Positions 1 through 8,362 of a stretch of DNA of 32,723 bases are shown here, in pieces. The notes under the pieces are model-generated. The model saw nothing but the letters and a program-made list of their open reading frames with translations, had not been told where the DNA came from and made no database searches. The first letter of the stretch is position 1, and the number at the start of each line of letters is the position of its first letter. The position numbers were made by a program, and so were the translations under genes. Source of the stretch: Oscillospiraceae bacterium (lineage in GTDB: Bacteria; Bacillota; Clostridia; Christensenellales; Aristaeellaceae); the NCBI GenBank assembly GCA_031286995.1, contig JAITTS010000136.1, positions 1-32,723 of the forward strand. The letters are read 5' to 3'.

Positions 1-38
1 ACCGTATGCAGTTCTTCTTTTAGCTTGTTTATATCCAT
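1..38 (-). CDS. Partial CDS, N-terminus only, unidentified
   Basis: An open frame on the minus strand starts at ATG 38-36 and runs off the left edge. It encodes MDINKLKEELHT and then leaves the window. A GGTGAT sequence sits about 5-10 bases upstream and could serve as a weak ribosome binding site. The first twelve residues are lysine- and glutamate-rich, as in a helical N-terminus, but too little is visible to name the protein. If real, it is divergent from the VTC-domain gene at 178, and 39-177 would be their shared promoter region. Confidence 0.4.
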   Translation of the reverse strand, partial: MDINKLKEELHT

Positions 39-177
39 TTTTTATCACCGGAATTACTTTACCATATTCTTTCCTCCCTGAAAAGTAAATGCTCTTGCCC
101 TGGACGTCTCTGGGCAGACTTGTGTTCGGCGGATAAATACGGTAAAATAGGGGGAACGAGGCGAAAGAGGTGGCTGC

Positions 178-879
178 GTGACAGATCTTCGCTACGAATG
201 GAAGTTTTTTTTGTCCCCTGCGGAGGCCGAAGCGCTGCAGCGCCGGCTGGCCAACGTGTTCGCCTACGATGCGCACAGCGGCCCGGCGGGTTACCGGGTC
301 TGCAGCCTGTACTTTGACACCCCCGGTCTGGATGCCTACCGCCAGAAGCTGGATGGCCAGCAGAACCGCGAAAAGTTTCGCGCACGCGTGTACAACGGGG
401 ATATGGGGTTCATCCGGCTGGAGCGCAAGATGCGCTGGGATGGCCTGATACAAAAGCAAACCCAAACCGTGGATGCGGATTTTGTGCGCGCGGCTCTGGC
501 GGGCGTGCCCGCGCCCCTGGGTTGCGCTGATGCGCTGACGCGCAGGCTGGGCCTGGCCCAACGGCTGTGGGGGCTGGCCCCGCGGGTGATTGTGGCCTAC
601 CATCGGGTGGTCTTTGTCGCCCCGCCGGATGTGCGGATATCCTTTGATAACGGTATCACGGCCAGCGCCCGCCTGGCGGATTTCTTGCGGCCCGGCGGCG
701 CGGGCTTCCCGGTGCTGGATAAACCCATGACGGTGATGGAAATCAAGTACGGCCATTTTTTGCCGGGCGCCGTACAGGCCCTGGTAGCAGGCGTGCGGGC
801 ACAGGCCCAAAGCGTCTCTAAATATGCCCTGTGCATGGGCAAGGTGATGGAGGTTGGCGCGTATGTCCAAGGTGGTTAG
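178..879 (+). CDS. VTC-domain polyphosphate polymerase-like protein
   Basis: 233 residues, GTG start at 178, five bases after an AGAGGTGG ribosome binding site. The whole protein matches the VTC domain, the catalytic tunnel fold of yeast polyphosphate polymerase Vtc4. Visible conserved basic and acidic stretches are LYFDTP (44-49), REKFRARVYN (64-73), RLERKM (80-85), VMEIKYG (about 186-192) and SKYALCM near the C-terminus. In this family such Arg/Lys/Glu residues line the tunnel and bind the phosphate chain and metal. No signal peptide or membrane segment is seen, so it should be cytoplasmic, perhaps held at the membrane by the next gene's product, whose frame it overlaps by 17 bases. Bacterial VTC genes paired with DUF4956 genes are known. 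The actual polymer made is not shown by the sequence. Confidence 0.85.
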   Translation: MTDLRYEWKFFLSPAEAEALQRRLANVFAYDAHSGPAGYRVCSLYFDTPGLDAYRQKLDGQQNREKFRARVYNGDMGFIRLERKMRWDGLIQKQTQTVDADFVRAALAGVPAPLGCADALTRRLGLAQRLWGLAPRVIVAYHRVVFVAPPDVRISFDNGITASARLADFLRPGGAGFPVLDKPMTVMEIKYGHFLPGAVQALVAGVRAQAQSVSKYALCMGKVMEVGAYVQGG

Positions 880-1534
880 CATTCTGGCGGAAGGGTTTTC
901 GCCCGATATCTTCGCGCGGGAGATATCCGTATACGGGCTGGCGGCCACGCTGGCGGTGGCGTTGCTGTGCGCGGGCATTGTTTACTGCACCTATCGCTTC
1001 TTCTTCCGGGGTGTGGTGTACAGCGAAAACTTCAACCTGCTCATCGTACTGGTCACGCTGATCACGGCGCTGATCATCATGACCATCAGCTCCAACCTGG
1101 TGCTGTCCCTGGGCATGGTGGGCGCGCTCTCCATCGTGCGTTTTCGGGCCGCGATCAAGGATCCGCTGGATGTGGGCTTTCTTTTCTGGGGTATCTGCGC
1201 GGGGCTCACCGCCGGGGCTGGGCTGTACCTGATCGCAGTGGGCGGCAGCCTGTTTCTCGCGGTGCTCTACATGCTGATGGTGCTGCTGCGCCGCCGCCGG
1301 CACGACTACCTGCTGGTGCTCAGCTACGACGCCCAGGCCCAGGCCGCGGTGGATGCGGCACTGGCCGGGCTGCGCGCACAGCTTAAAAGCAAAACCGTTA
1401 CGCCGCAGGGCGTAGAACTGATCCTGGAACTGACGGGGGCGAAGGGGCACCAAGCCGCGCTGGATCGCCTGGGCCAAACCCAGGGCGTGGCCAGTGCCGC
1501 GCTGATGGCATACAACGGGGACTATCAAAACTGA
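863..1534 (+). CDS. DUF4956 membrane protein
   Basis: 223 residues. ATG 863 is chosen because GGAGG at 848-853 lies at a normal distance from it; an in-frame TTG at 854 sits directly on that site and is unlikely. Four hydrophobic segments are visible, at about 24-45, 58-76, 104-123 and 126-142, followed by a soluble tail of about 80 residues. The signature VGALSIVRFRAAIKDP at 86-101 is the conserved core of DUF4956. The biochemical role of this family is unknown. It often sits beside VTC-domain genes, as here, where the two overlap and are probably translationally coupled. A membrane partner or channel for the VTC protein is a reasonable inference but is not demonstrated. Confidence 0.85.
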   Translation: MSKVVSILAEGFSPDIFAREISVYGLAATLAVALLCAGIVYCTYRFFFRGVVYSENFNLLIVLVTLITALIIMTISSNLVLSLGMVGALSIVRFRAAIKDPLDVGFLFWGICAGLTAGAGLYLIAVGGSLFLAVLYMLMVLLRRRRHDYLLVLSYDAQAQAAVDAALAGLRAQLKSKTVTPQGVELILELTGAKGHQAALDRLGQTQGVASAALMAYNGDYQN

Positions 1535-1552
1535 CCGCAGGAGGGGTAGCCC

Positions 1553-3196
1553 ATGGCAAAGTACAGCATTGGGATAGACTTTGGCACGCTTTCGGGCCGC
1601 GCGGTGCTGGTGCGGGTATCCGACGGAGCGGAACTGGCGGACAGCGCTTACGGCTATCCTCACGGGGTGATGGATGAAGCGCTGCCGGATGGCACGCGCC
1701 TGGGTATGGATTGGGCCTTGCAGCACCCCCAGGATTACCTGGATGTACTGGCCCACACCGTGCCGGATGTTTTGCAAAAGGCGGGGGTGAACGCGGCGGA
1801 TGTGGTGGGCGTGGGCATCGACTTTACCGCATGCACTGTGCTGCCCGTGCAGAAAGACGGCACGCCGCTTTGCTTTTTGCCGCAGTATGCGGGGCAGCCC
1901 AACGCCTATATCAAGCTGTGGAAACACCACGCCGCCCAGGATAAGGCCAATCGCATCAACCAAGCGGCCGCAGAGCGCGGCGAGACGTGGCTGGCCCGTT
2001 ATGGCGGCAAGATCAGCTCGGAATGGCTCTTCCCCAAGCTGTGGCAAGTGCTGGATGAAAGCCCGGAACTCTACGCCGCCATGGATGCCTTTGTGGAGGC
2101 GGGGGATTGGGTGATCTGGCAGCTCACCGGGCAGCTCACCCGCAACGCCTGCATGGCGGGATACAAGGCCATTCACCACAAGCGGGATGGCTACCCCGGC
2201 CCGGCTTTTTTCAAAGCCCTTGACCCGCGGCTTGAGAATGTGGTGGCCGAAAAACTGGCTGGCCCGGTGCTGCCCCTGGGCGCGAAGGCGGGCGAGATAA
2301 CCCCGCAGGCCGCCAAACTGACCGGGCTGCTGCCCGGCACCGCCGTGGCCGTATCCAACGTGGATGCCCACGTCACCGTGCCCGCTCTTGGCATCACACA
2401 GACCGGGCAGATGCTGGCCATCATGGGCACATCCACCTGCCACATCCTGGTGGGCGAGCAGGAAAAGACTGTGCCCGGCATGTGCGGCGTGGTGGAGGAT
2501 GGAGTGTACCCCGGTCTGTACGGCTACGAGGCCGGGCAGAGCTGCGTGGGCGACCACTTCGCCTGGTTTGTGGAAAATTGCCTGCCGGATACCATCCCCA
2601 ACCCTCACGCCTGGCTGACCGAGCGCGCCGCGCGCTTAGCCCCGGGGGAGAGCGGCCTGCTGGCGCTGGATTGGTGGAACGGCAACCGCAGCGTGCTGGT
2701 GGATGTGGATTTGACCGGCCTGCTGCTGGGCATGACGCTGCAAACGAAGCCCGAGGAAATCTACCGCGCGCTCATCGAAGCCACGGCCTACGGTACCCGT
2801 ACCATCATCGAAACCTTCCGCAAGGCCGGCGTGCCGGTGCAGGGCTTCTATGCATCTGGCGGCATCTCGCAAAAGAACGCATTGGCCATGCAGATTTATG
2901 CGGATGTGATCCGCATGCCCATCCGCATCGCGGGCAGCGCCCAAGGCCCGGCTCTGGGCAGCGCCATATTCGGCGCGGTGGCCGCAGGGGCGGCGCGCGG
3001 TGGCTATGAAAGCGTGTTGGATGCCGCCCGCGCGATGGGCAAATTGCGTGACACCGTGTACACGCCCATTGAGGCGAATGCCGCGGTCTACGACAAGCTG
3101 TATGCGGAATATGCCGCCCTGCACGATTACTTCGGTCGGGGGGGCAACGATGTGATGAAGCGGCTCAAGCAAATAAAGGCTACCAGCCACGCGTAG
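1553..3196 (+). CDS. araB: Ribulokinase
   Basis: 547 residues, the usual length of AraB, with a GGAGGGG site seven bases before ATG 1553. It is an FGGY carbohydrate kinase with two actin-like ATPase halves. The phosphate 1 motif is [12 protein letters not shown] at the N-terminus, [11 protein letters not shown] lies around 85-97, and the C-terminal half has the ASGGISQKN adenosine-binding motif followed by [11 protein letters not shown]. The stretch [19 protein letters not shown] and the GGKISSEW segment are typical of ribulokinase rather than xylulokinase or glycerol kinase. It should phosphorylate L-ribulose to L-ribulose 5-phosphate in the cytoplasm. No araA, araD or araR is present in this window, so its link to arabinose use is by family only. 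It is 18 bases downstream of the DUF4956 gene and 25 bases upstream of a nucleotidyltransferase, an unusual setting. Confidence 0.92.
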   Translation: MAKYSIGIDFGTLSGRAVLVRVSDGAELADSAYGYPHGVMDEALPDGTRLGMDWALQHPQDYLDVLAHTVPDVLQKAGVNAADVVGVGIDFTACTVLPVQKDGTPLCFLPQYAGQPNAYIKLWKHHAAQDKANRINQAAAERGETWLARYGGKISSEWLFPKLWQVLDESPELYAAMDAFVEAGDWVIWQLTGQLTRNACMAGYKAIHHKRDGYPGPAFFKALDPRLENVVAEKLAGPVLPLGAKAGEITPQAAKLTGLLPGTAVAVSNVDAHVTVPALGITQTGQMLAIMGTSTCHILVGEQEKTVPGMCGVVEDGVYPGLYGYEAGQSCVGDHFAWFVENCLPDTIPNPHAWLTERAARLAPGESGLLALDWWNGNRSVLVDVDLTGLLLGMTLQTKPEEIYRALIEATAYGTRTIIETFRKAGVPVQGFYASGGISQKNALAMQIYADVIRMPIRIAGSAQGPALGSAIFGAVAAGAARGGYESVLDAARAMGKLRDTVYTPIEANAAVYDKLYAEYAALHDYFGRGGNDVMKRLKQIKATSHA

Positions 3197-3221
3197 GCAC
3201 AAACGAGGGAGGTCGAGACAT

Positions 3222-3962
3222 TTGTCCAACCGAAAAGCCATCATCCTGGCGGCGGGCAAGGGTACCCGCCTGCACAGCGCAGAGGCCGATCTGCCCAAGG
3301 CCCTGCGCCGGGCCAACGGCAAAACGCTGATATCGTACGTGCTGGAGAACATAGATTTTATCGCCCCGGAGGATACCTGCATCGTGGTGGGTTACATGGG
3401 CGAAAAAATACGCGAGGCGCTGGGCCCCCGCTACCGCTATGTAGAGCAGTTGGATCAAAAGGGCACCGCCCACGCTACGCGCTTTGCCCAGCCGATCTTT
3501 GGTGACGCGCAGGGCAGCATCATGGTGCTCTACTGCGACATGCCCCTGCTCAGCCGGGCCACCTACCTGCGTATGTTCGAAGAGCACGAGCAAAGCGGCG
3601 CGGCAGGCACGTTGCTGGCCGCGCGCATCCATCCCATCCCCGCCTTTGGCAGGCTCGTGCGCGACAGCGCGGGCGAACTGGTGGATATTGTTGAGGATAG
3701 CGCCTGTACCCCGGTCCAGCGCGAAATAGACGAAGTGAATGTGGGCATACAGGTATTGCAATCGCCCCTGATGTGGGATTACCTGGCCCGCATCAGCAAC
3801 GACAACCCCAAGCGCGAATACTACCTGACCGGCATTGTGCGGGCCATGGCGCGCGACGGCCTGAAGCAATGCGTGGTGCACACCGCCCGGCTGGAGGAGA
3901 CCTGGGGCGTCAACAGCCTGGAGGATTTGCGCCAGGTAGAGGCGGAACTGTTGCGGCTGTAG
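3222..3962 (+). CDS. GlmU N-domain-like nucleotidyltransferase
   Basis: 246 residues, TTG start at 3222, nine bases after AGGGAGG. The fold is the Rossmann-like nucleotidyltransferase. The pyrophosphorylase signature LAAGKGTRLHS (residues 9-19) with LPKAL follows the GlmU pattern. QLDQKGTAHATRF corresponds to the GlmU QxxQxGTxHA uridine-binding motif, YCDMPLL to its GDxPL metal-site strand, VNVGIQVL to N-x-G, and KREYYLTGIV to the EYYLTD motif. It stops where full-length GlmU would continue into about 200 residues of left-handed beta-helix acetyltransferase, so it cannot be bifunctional GlmU. It probably joins a sugar 1-phosphate to a nucleotide. The substrate is unknown. Confidence 0.85.
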   Translation: MSNRKAIILAAGKGTRLHSAEADLPKALRRANGKTLISYVLENIDFIAPEDTCIVVGYMGEKIREALGPRYRYVEQLDQKGTAHATRFAQPIFGDAQGSIMVLYCDMPLLSRATYLRMFEEHEQSGAAGTLLAARIHPIPAFGRLVRDSAGELVDIVEDSACTPVQREIDEVNVGIQVLQSPLMWDYLARISNDNPKREYYLTGIVRAMARDGLKQCVVHTARLEETWGVNSLEDLRQVEAELLRL

Positions 3963-3994
3963 CAAACGCAGCGCGGGCCGGAAGGGGGCGCGGC

Positions 3995-4753
3995 ATGGGT
4001 ACGGATTTTACCGGCGAAAAAGCAAAACCTTTCTTACTGCCCGGCGGGGATGCGGGCATCCTGTTGTTGCACGGATTTACCGGTACCCCCGGCCACATGC
4101 GCCCCCTGGGCGACGCGCTGTGCGCGGCGGGATACACGGTGGCTGCGCCTCTGCTGCCCGGCCACGGTACCCGCGTGCAGGATGTGCGCGCCCATGGCGG
4201 GTACGCGCCCTGGCTAAATGCGGCGCTGGCCGCCTACGATGATCTGGCCGCCCGGTGCGGGCGCGTGGCGGTGGGCGGGCTCTCCATGGGCGGGGTGCTG
4301 AGCCTGTTGCTGGCCCAAAGGCGGCAACCCTTTGCCGTGCTCACCTTTGCGGCGCCCATGCGCCTGCGCAATCCCCTGGCTTACGCGGCCCCGCTGCTGG
4401 GCTGGGCTGTGCCCTACGTGCGCAAGCGGCACAAAAAGCGGGGCGCGGACTTTTTGCGCGACTATGACATAGGCTATGCCCACACGCCGCTGTGCCGTAT
4501 GGGCGACCTGTTGCGCTTGATAGGCGATGCCCGCCGCGGGCTGCCGCAGGTGCGTTGCCCCTTGCTGGTGGCGCAGGGCTTGGGCGATGAGCAGGTGCGC
4601 CCCGAGAGCGCCCGCATCATTTACGATGGGGCTGCCAGCGGGCAAAAGGAACTGCTTTGGCTGCAAAAATCCGGCCACGTGTGTACACTGGGGCCGGATA
4701 GAGAAACGTTATTTGCGGCGTGCGCCGCGTTTTTGGCGAATGCACCGCGCTAA
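3995..4753 (+). CDS. Carboxylesterase, Est30-like alpha/beta hydrolase
   Basis: 252 residues. ATG 3995 is chosen because GGAAGGGGG lies just upstream; the frame is open further upstream, but that part is antisense-type sequence overlapping the previous gene. HGFTGTP (26-32) supplies the oxyanion hole region. GLSMGG (95-100) carries the nucleophile Ser97. The acid is the Asp in GLGDEQV and the base is the His in KSGHVCTLGPD near the C-terminus. The order and spacing closely follow Geobacillus Est30-type carboxylesterases, which act on short to medium acyl esters. No signal peptide is seen, so it is cytoplasmic. It is the last gene of the five-gene run and converges with the fusion gene, leaving only 30 bases between stop codons. 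Confidence 0.85.
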   Translation: MGTDFTGEKAKPFLLPGGDAGILLLHGFTGTPGHMRPLGDALCAAGYTVAAPLLPGHGTRVQDVRAHGGYAPWLNAALAAYDDLAARCGRVAVGGLSMGGVLSLLLAQRRQPFAVLTFAAPMRLRNPLAYAAPLLGWAVPYVRKRHKKRGADFLRDYDIGYAHTPLCRMGDLLRLIGDARRGLPQVRCPLLVAQGLGDEQVRPESARIIYDGAASGQKELLWLQKSGHVCTLGPDRETLFAACAAFLANAPR

Positions 4754-4783
4754 TTGGGGCTGCTATCGAAAAATTTGTTTGCT

Positions 4784-7700
4784 CTAAACAGTGGCTTCCA
4801 CACGCTGGGACCAGGCGTCCTCGCCGGGCGTACGCCAAACGCTCACGGCCTCATCCGCCCGCTTTTCCCGCGCCAAATGCTCCGCCAGCAAATCCAGCGC
4901 GCGGATGATTTGCTCATCCGTGTGGTTGGCCACCAGGCAGTAGCGCAGGCGCGCCTGCCCTTTAGGCACCGCCGGGTATACAGCGGGGGGCACGAACACG
5001 CCCTGCCGTTGCATCAGCATACTCAGGCGAAAGGCCATTTCGTCTTCGCCGATGCGGATGGGCGCCACAGGGCTCTGCTCTTGCGCCAGGCAGGTATCCA
5101 GCCCCCGGCGCATGGCCTCGGTTAAGAAAGTGTGGATGTTGTGGTGCAGGCGCTGCACCAGGCTGTTATCCCGCCGGATGATCTCCACCGCCTTTAGGGT
5201 GGCGGCGGCCAGGGGCGGGCTCATGCCCACGGAGAAGACAAAGCCGGGCACATTGTAGCGCAGGTACTCAATCAACGGAAAACTGCCCGCCAGGTACCCA
5301 CCGCAGGTGCCCAGGCCCTTGGAGAGCGTGCCCATCTTTACGTCGATATCTCCCGGGGCGAGATCGAAGTATTCATCCACGCCGCCTCCGTGCGCGCCCA
5401 GCACGCAGGAGGAATGGGCCTCATCCACCATCAAAAACAAGCCGTACTGTTTCTTCAGCCGCACGTAGGCGGGGATGGGCGCAATGTCTCCATCCATACT
5501 GTACACGCCCTCTACGGCCAGCAATACCTTTTCGTACTGATTACGGCACTGGCGCAGGATGTTTTCCAGCGCCTCCACATCGTTGTGAGGGAAGGCTCGG
5601 CTGGGGCTTTGCGACAGACGGCAGCCCTGGGCTACGGAGTTGTGGGAGAGCGCGTCGTAGAGGATCAAATCCTTGGGGCCGCAAAAGTTGCCCACGAAGG
5701 TAACGTTGGTGGAGTGCCCGCCCACCAACACCAACGCGGCCTCCGTATGCTTCCAGGCGGCGATGGCGCGCTCCAATTCTTTGTGCAGGGTCTTCTCCCC
5801 AGCCAGCAGGCGTGAACCGGATGCGGAAGTGCCATATTTGCGCACCGCATCCACAGCGGCCTCTACGGTCTCCGGATGACCGGAAAGCCCCAGATAATTG
5901 TAAGAGCCAAAGTTGATCACTTCGCGCCCGTTCATCATGGATGTATCCCGTATGACGGAATCATGCGCCACAAAGTAGGGATTGCCCAGGACTTCCATCA
6001 GCGGATTCAGGCTATCCGTGCGGTGCAGAAACGCCCGGTACTCCGGCGCGTCCTCAAACCGGATGATAGGCTGGACAGGCTCCTCCCTGAGCGCTGTCTG
6101 CGCGGCGAAGGGCGCCGCCGGGGCGGCCACGCCGCCTTTGGTCTTGGAGAGGATCAGGCGGCTCAGATCGCCCACGCTGGTGCAGGCCAGGTACTCCTCT
6201 TGGCGGATGAGTATCTGGTAACGCTTTTCGGCCTCGGCGAGCAGGGAAAGGCTGGTCAGACTGTCGCCGCCCAGGTCATAGATAAAGTGGGCGTCATCCT
6301 CAATATCCGATTCCCGCAGGGCCAACACACGGGCGAACATGGCCCGCACCTCACGCTGAATGGGCGCGAGCGCTGCATCCGGCGCTGATGCGGGCGCGGC
6401 GGCGCCCAACACGCTGCCATCGCGCAGGTTCAACTCTGCGCAGGGCCAGGTGTTATCCTCTATCCCCTTGCGCACCTGCTGGCGCTTCACCTTGATGCCG
6501 TTGGCCAGCGGCAGGGCGCGCTGGGATAACAGCACGCGCCGCACCTGCTTGTACAGCGGCAGGGTGGCGTTGCGGCGGCGCAGTTCCGCAGCCAGGGCGG
6601 CGAGCTGTGCGGCATCCGGCGCGGTCTCGCACTCCAGCACCAGGGCGATATCCTCGTACACGCCGCTCGCCAGGCCAGTGGCGGTATAGCTTTTGACACC
6701 GGGCAGATCGAGAAAAGCGTCTTCCAGTTCATCCGGGTACACGTTTTCGCCGGATTCGTTGACGATTACCTCTTTGATGCGTCCTTCAATGTAAAAGCGT
6801 CCATCCGCCAGGCGAACCAAATCGCCCGTGGCAAACCAGGGATTGGTTCTATCCCGTGGGATGTAGCGCCCATCCTCCATGCGTCCGGCGTGCATGTACT
6901 CGCCGCAGATCAGCAGCTCGCCCAGGTTGGGGTCGCCGCCCGTGGGCTGTATTTTGCCCGTAGCCGGCAGAAAACCTTCGCCAATATGTCCCTGTAGCCG
7001 CCGGGCTACGCCCGCCTCTGTGGCTGCGCCAAATATGCCCGCCTCTGTGGATCCGTAGCCGTTCACCAGGCGATAACCCAGGCCGTTGAGCAGGCGCAGG
7101 GATTCGGGCAGCACGTGGCCGCCACCGGATATCATGGTGTGCATAGCGCGGCCCAGCAGCATATCCTGATACTTGCCCAGGCGCGGGGCCAGCAGGCGCA
7201 TAGCCAGAGGGCGCGGCAGATGGCGCTGCAGGCGCAGGGATGTGTCGATGCCTTGCTGCAGGGCCTGCAGCGCGGCGTCGCCCTGCAGGCGGGCGCGCTT
7301 GAGCACCGTGGTGGCAATAGAATTCCAAAACAGTGGCACGCACACAAAGCAGGTGACGCAATGCTTGCGGCAAGCCTCCAGCACCCGCTCCGGGGTCATA
7401 TCCGGTGGAAAGACCACGGTGCCGCCCTGCATCTGATTGAGCACAAAGGCCACCACCAGGCCGAAGATGTGGTGCAGCGGCAAAAACGCCAGGGATTTTT
7501 CGACTACCCCGGGCCGCCCCAGGACACCGCCCTTGTCAAACACGCGGCGCAAAGAAAGAGCCTGACTGATGATGGCGTGGCCGTCGTACACGTACACGCG
7601 GGATGTGGCGGTGGTGCCGCTGGTACACAGCGCCACCCGATCCGCCCAGGGGCAGCGGCAGGCGGCGGGGTCTCCATCCGCAAAGGCGAATGCCTCGGGC

Positions 7701-8107
7701 CGCAGGCGTTCCACACCCGGCGGCACAGGCGCATCCGAAGCGGTGACAAGCGCCCCGACCCCGGCCTGCGCCAACAGGTGCTCGGTTTGCTGGGGCGTGG
7801 CCCGGGCATCCAGCAGCAGCACGTCGTGCCCGCTGCGCAAAAGGCCCCAAAACAGCATGGGCCAAGCCGGTGAATTGGCCACCTGTAGCCCCACAAAACC
7901 GGGTGCATCCCCCAGGCGCTGCGCAAAGCGCAGCGCAGCCCCGGCGACGTACCGGTCGTTTTGGGTATAGGAAATGCTTTTAATCTCACCATCCTGCTGG
8001 TACTCAATTGCGGCGGCGTCCCCGCCGTACTTCATGGACATGCGATAAATGTTTCGCCAGGTGTGATCACGGTCAAAATCTACAAATAATGCCTTGCGTT
8101 TGTACAT
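4784..8107 (-). CDS. Adenylation - acyl carrier - alpha-oxoamine synthase fusion
   Basis: 1107 residues from ATG 8107. Three modules are visible. (1) ANL adenylation domain, about 1-530: P-loop-like TSGTTATSRVYVYDG (about 160-174), NGYGSTEAG (about 347), TGDLVR (about 426), GRIKEVIVNESGENVYP (about 442) and a C-terminal PLANGIKVKR. (2) Acyl carrier domain, about 565-650, with DLGGDSLTS; Ser616 is the phosphopantetheine site. (3) PLP-dependent alpha-oxoamine synthase domain, about 696-1107: INFGSYNYLGL, GTSASGSRLLAG, VDEAHSSCVLG and GTLSKGLGTCGG with Schiff-base Lys930. This last family includes serine palmitoyltransferase, KAPA synthase and Kbl. The likely reaction is activation of an acid, loading on the carrier, then decarboxylative condensation with an amino acid. 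An upstream in-frame GTG (8182) has a better-spaced AAGGAGG and would add 25 residues, but those codons have unusually few G/C third positions. No signal peptide is seen. Confidence 0.88.
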   Translation of the reverse strand: MYKRKALFVDFDRDHTWRNIYRMSMKYGGDAAAIEYQQDGEIKSISYTQNDRYVAGAALRFAQRLGDAPGFVGLQVANSPAWPMLFWGLLRSGHDVLLLDARATPQQTEHLLAQAGVGALVTASDAPVPPGVERLRPEAFAFADGDPAACRCPWADRVALCTSGTTATSRVYVYDGHAIISQALSLRRVFDKGGVLGRPGVVEKSLAFLPLHHIFGLVVAFVLNQMQGGTVVFPPDMTPERVLEACRKHCVTCFVCVPLFWNSIATTVLKRARLQGDAALQALQQGIDTSLRLQRHLPRPLAMRLLAPRLGKYQDMLLGRAMHTMISGGGHVLPESLRLLNGLGYRLVNGYGSTEAGIFGAATEAGVARRLQGHIGEGFLPATGKIQPTGGDPNLGELLICGEYMHAGRMEDGRYIPRDRTNPWFATGDLVRLADGRFYIEGRIKEVIVNESGENVYPDELEDAFLDLPGVKSYTATGLASGVYEDIALVLECETAPDAAQLAALAAELRRRNATLPLYKQVRRVLLSQRALPLANGIKVKRQQVRKGIEDNTWPCAELNLRDGSVLGAAAPASAPDAALAPIQREVRAMFARVLALRESDIEDDAHFIYDLGGDSLTSLSLLAEAEKRYQILIRQEEYLACTSVGDLSRLILSKTKGGVAAPAAPFAAQTALREEPVQPIIRFEDAPEYRAFLHRTDSLNPLMEVLGNPYFVAHDSVIRDTSMMNGREVINFGSYNYLGLSGHPETVEAAVDAVRKYGTSASGSRLLAGEKTLHKELERAIAAWKHTEAALVLVGGHSTNVTFVGNFCGPKDLILYDALSHNSVAQGCRLSQSPSRAFPHNDVEALENILRQCRNQYEKVLLAVEGVYSMDGDIAPIPAYVRLKKQYGLFLMVDEAHSSCVLGAHGGGVDEYFDLAPGDIDVKMGTLSKGLGTCGGYLAGSFPLIEYLRYNVPGFVFSVGMSPPLAAATLKAVEIIRRDNSLVQRLHHNIHTFLTEAMRRGLDTCLAQEQSPVAPIRIGEDEMAFRLSMLMQRQGVFVPPAVYPAVPKGQARLRYCLVANHTDEQIIRALDLLAEHLAREKRADEAVSVWRTPGEDAWSQRVEATV

Positions 8108-8229
8108 ACGCGAAAGTGCCTCCTCATAAGTTTGCCGAAAGGCATGTCCCCGGCAACGAAAAAATGCGAAATAAACGGGCACCGGGCAAACCTCCTTGCC
8201 TCCTTTCATCCCTAAGATGTACCACATTT

Positions 8230-8259
8230 ATCATACTTTGCAATATGAATTTCTGTCAA
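8230..8259 (-). promoter_or_regulatory. Sigma-A promoter of the fusion gene
   Basis: On the minus strand TTGACA (8259-8254) and TATGAT (8235-8230) are separated by 18 bases. The -35 is a perfect match and the -10 is five of six. The predicted transcript starts near 8223. This gives a leader of about 115 bases to ATG 8107, or about 40 to the alternative GTG at 8182. Two GGAGG motifs lie in this leader. Confidence 0.7.
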
Positions 8260-8271
8260 GCAAAAAGGGAC

Positions 8272-8309
8272 AAAAAAATAGTTCCCCGCCACCTTTCGGC
8301 TGCGGGGAA
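8272..8309 (-). terminator. Rho-independent terminator of collagen-like gene
   Basis: The minus strand has an eight-base-pair stem, TTCCCCGC paired with GCGGGGAA, followed by CTATTTTTTT. It lies about 55 bases beyond the stop codon of the collagen-like gene and just before the promoter of the fusion gene. It therefore separates the two minus-strand transcription units. Confidence 0.8.
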
Positions 8310-8362
8310 ACCCTGTCTCTTGTGCGCCCGCCTACCTTTTGCGCGCGTGAAGAGCTGTTTCG

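Noticed and set aside
818-2608. 596-codon open frame on the minus strand opposite DUF4956 and araB
   Set aside because: It is antisense to two well-recognised genes, has low-complexity His/Arg/Gln-rich composition, no ribosome binding site, and comes from high-GC codon bias.
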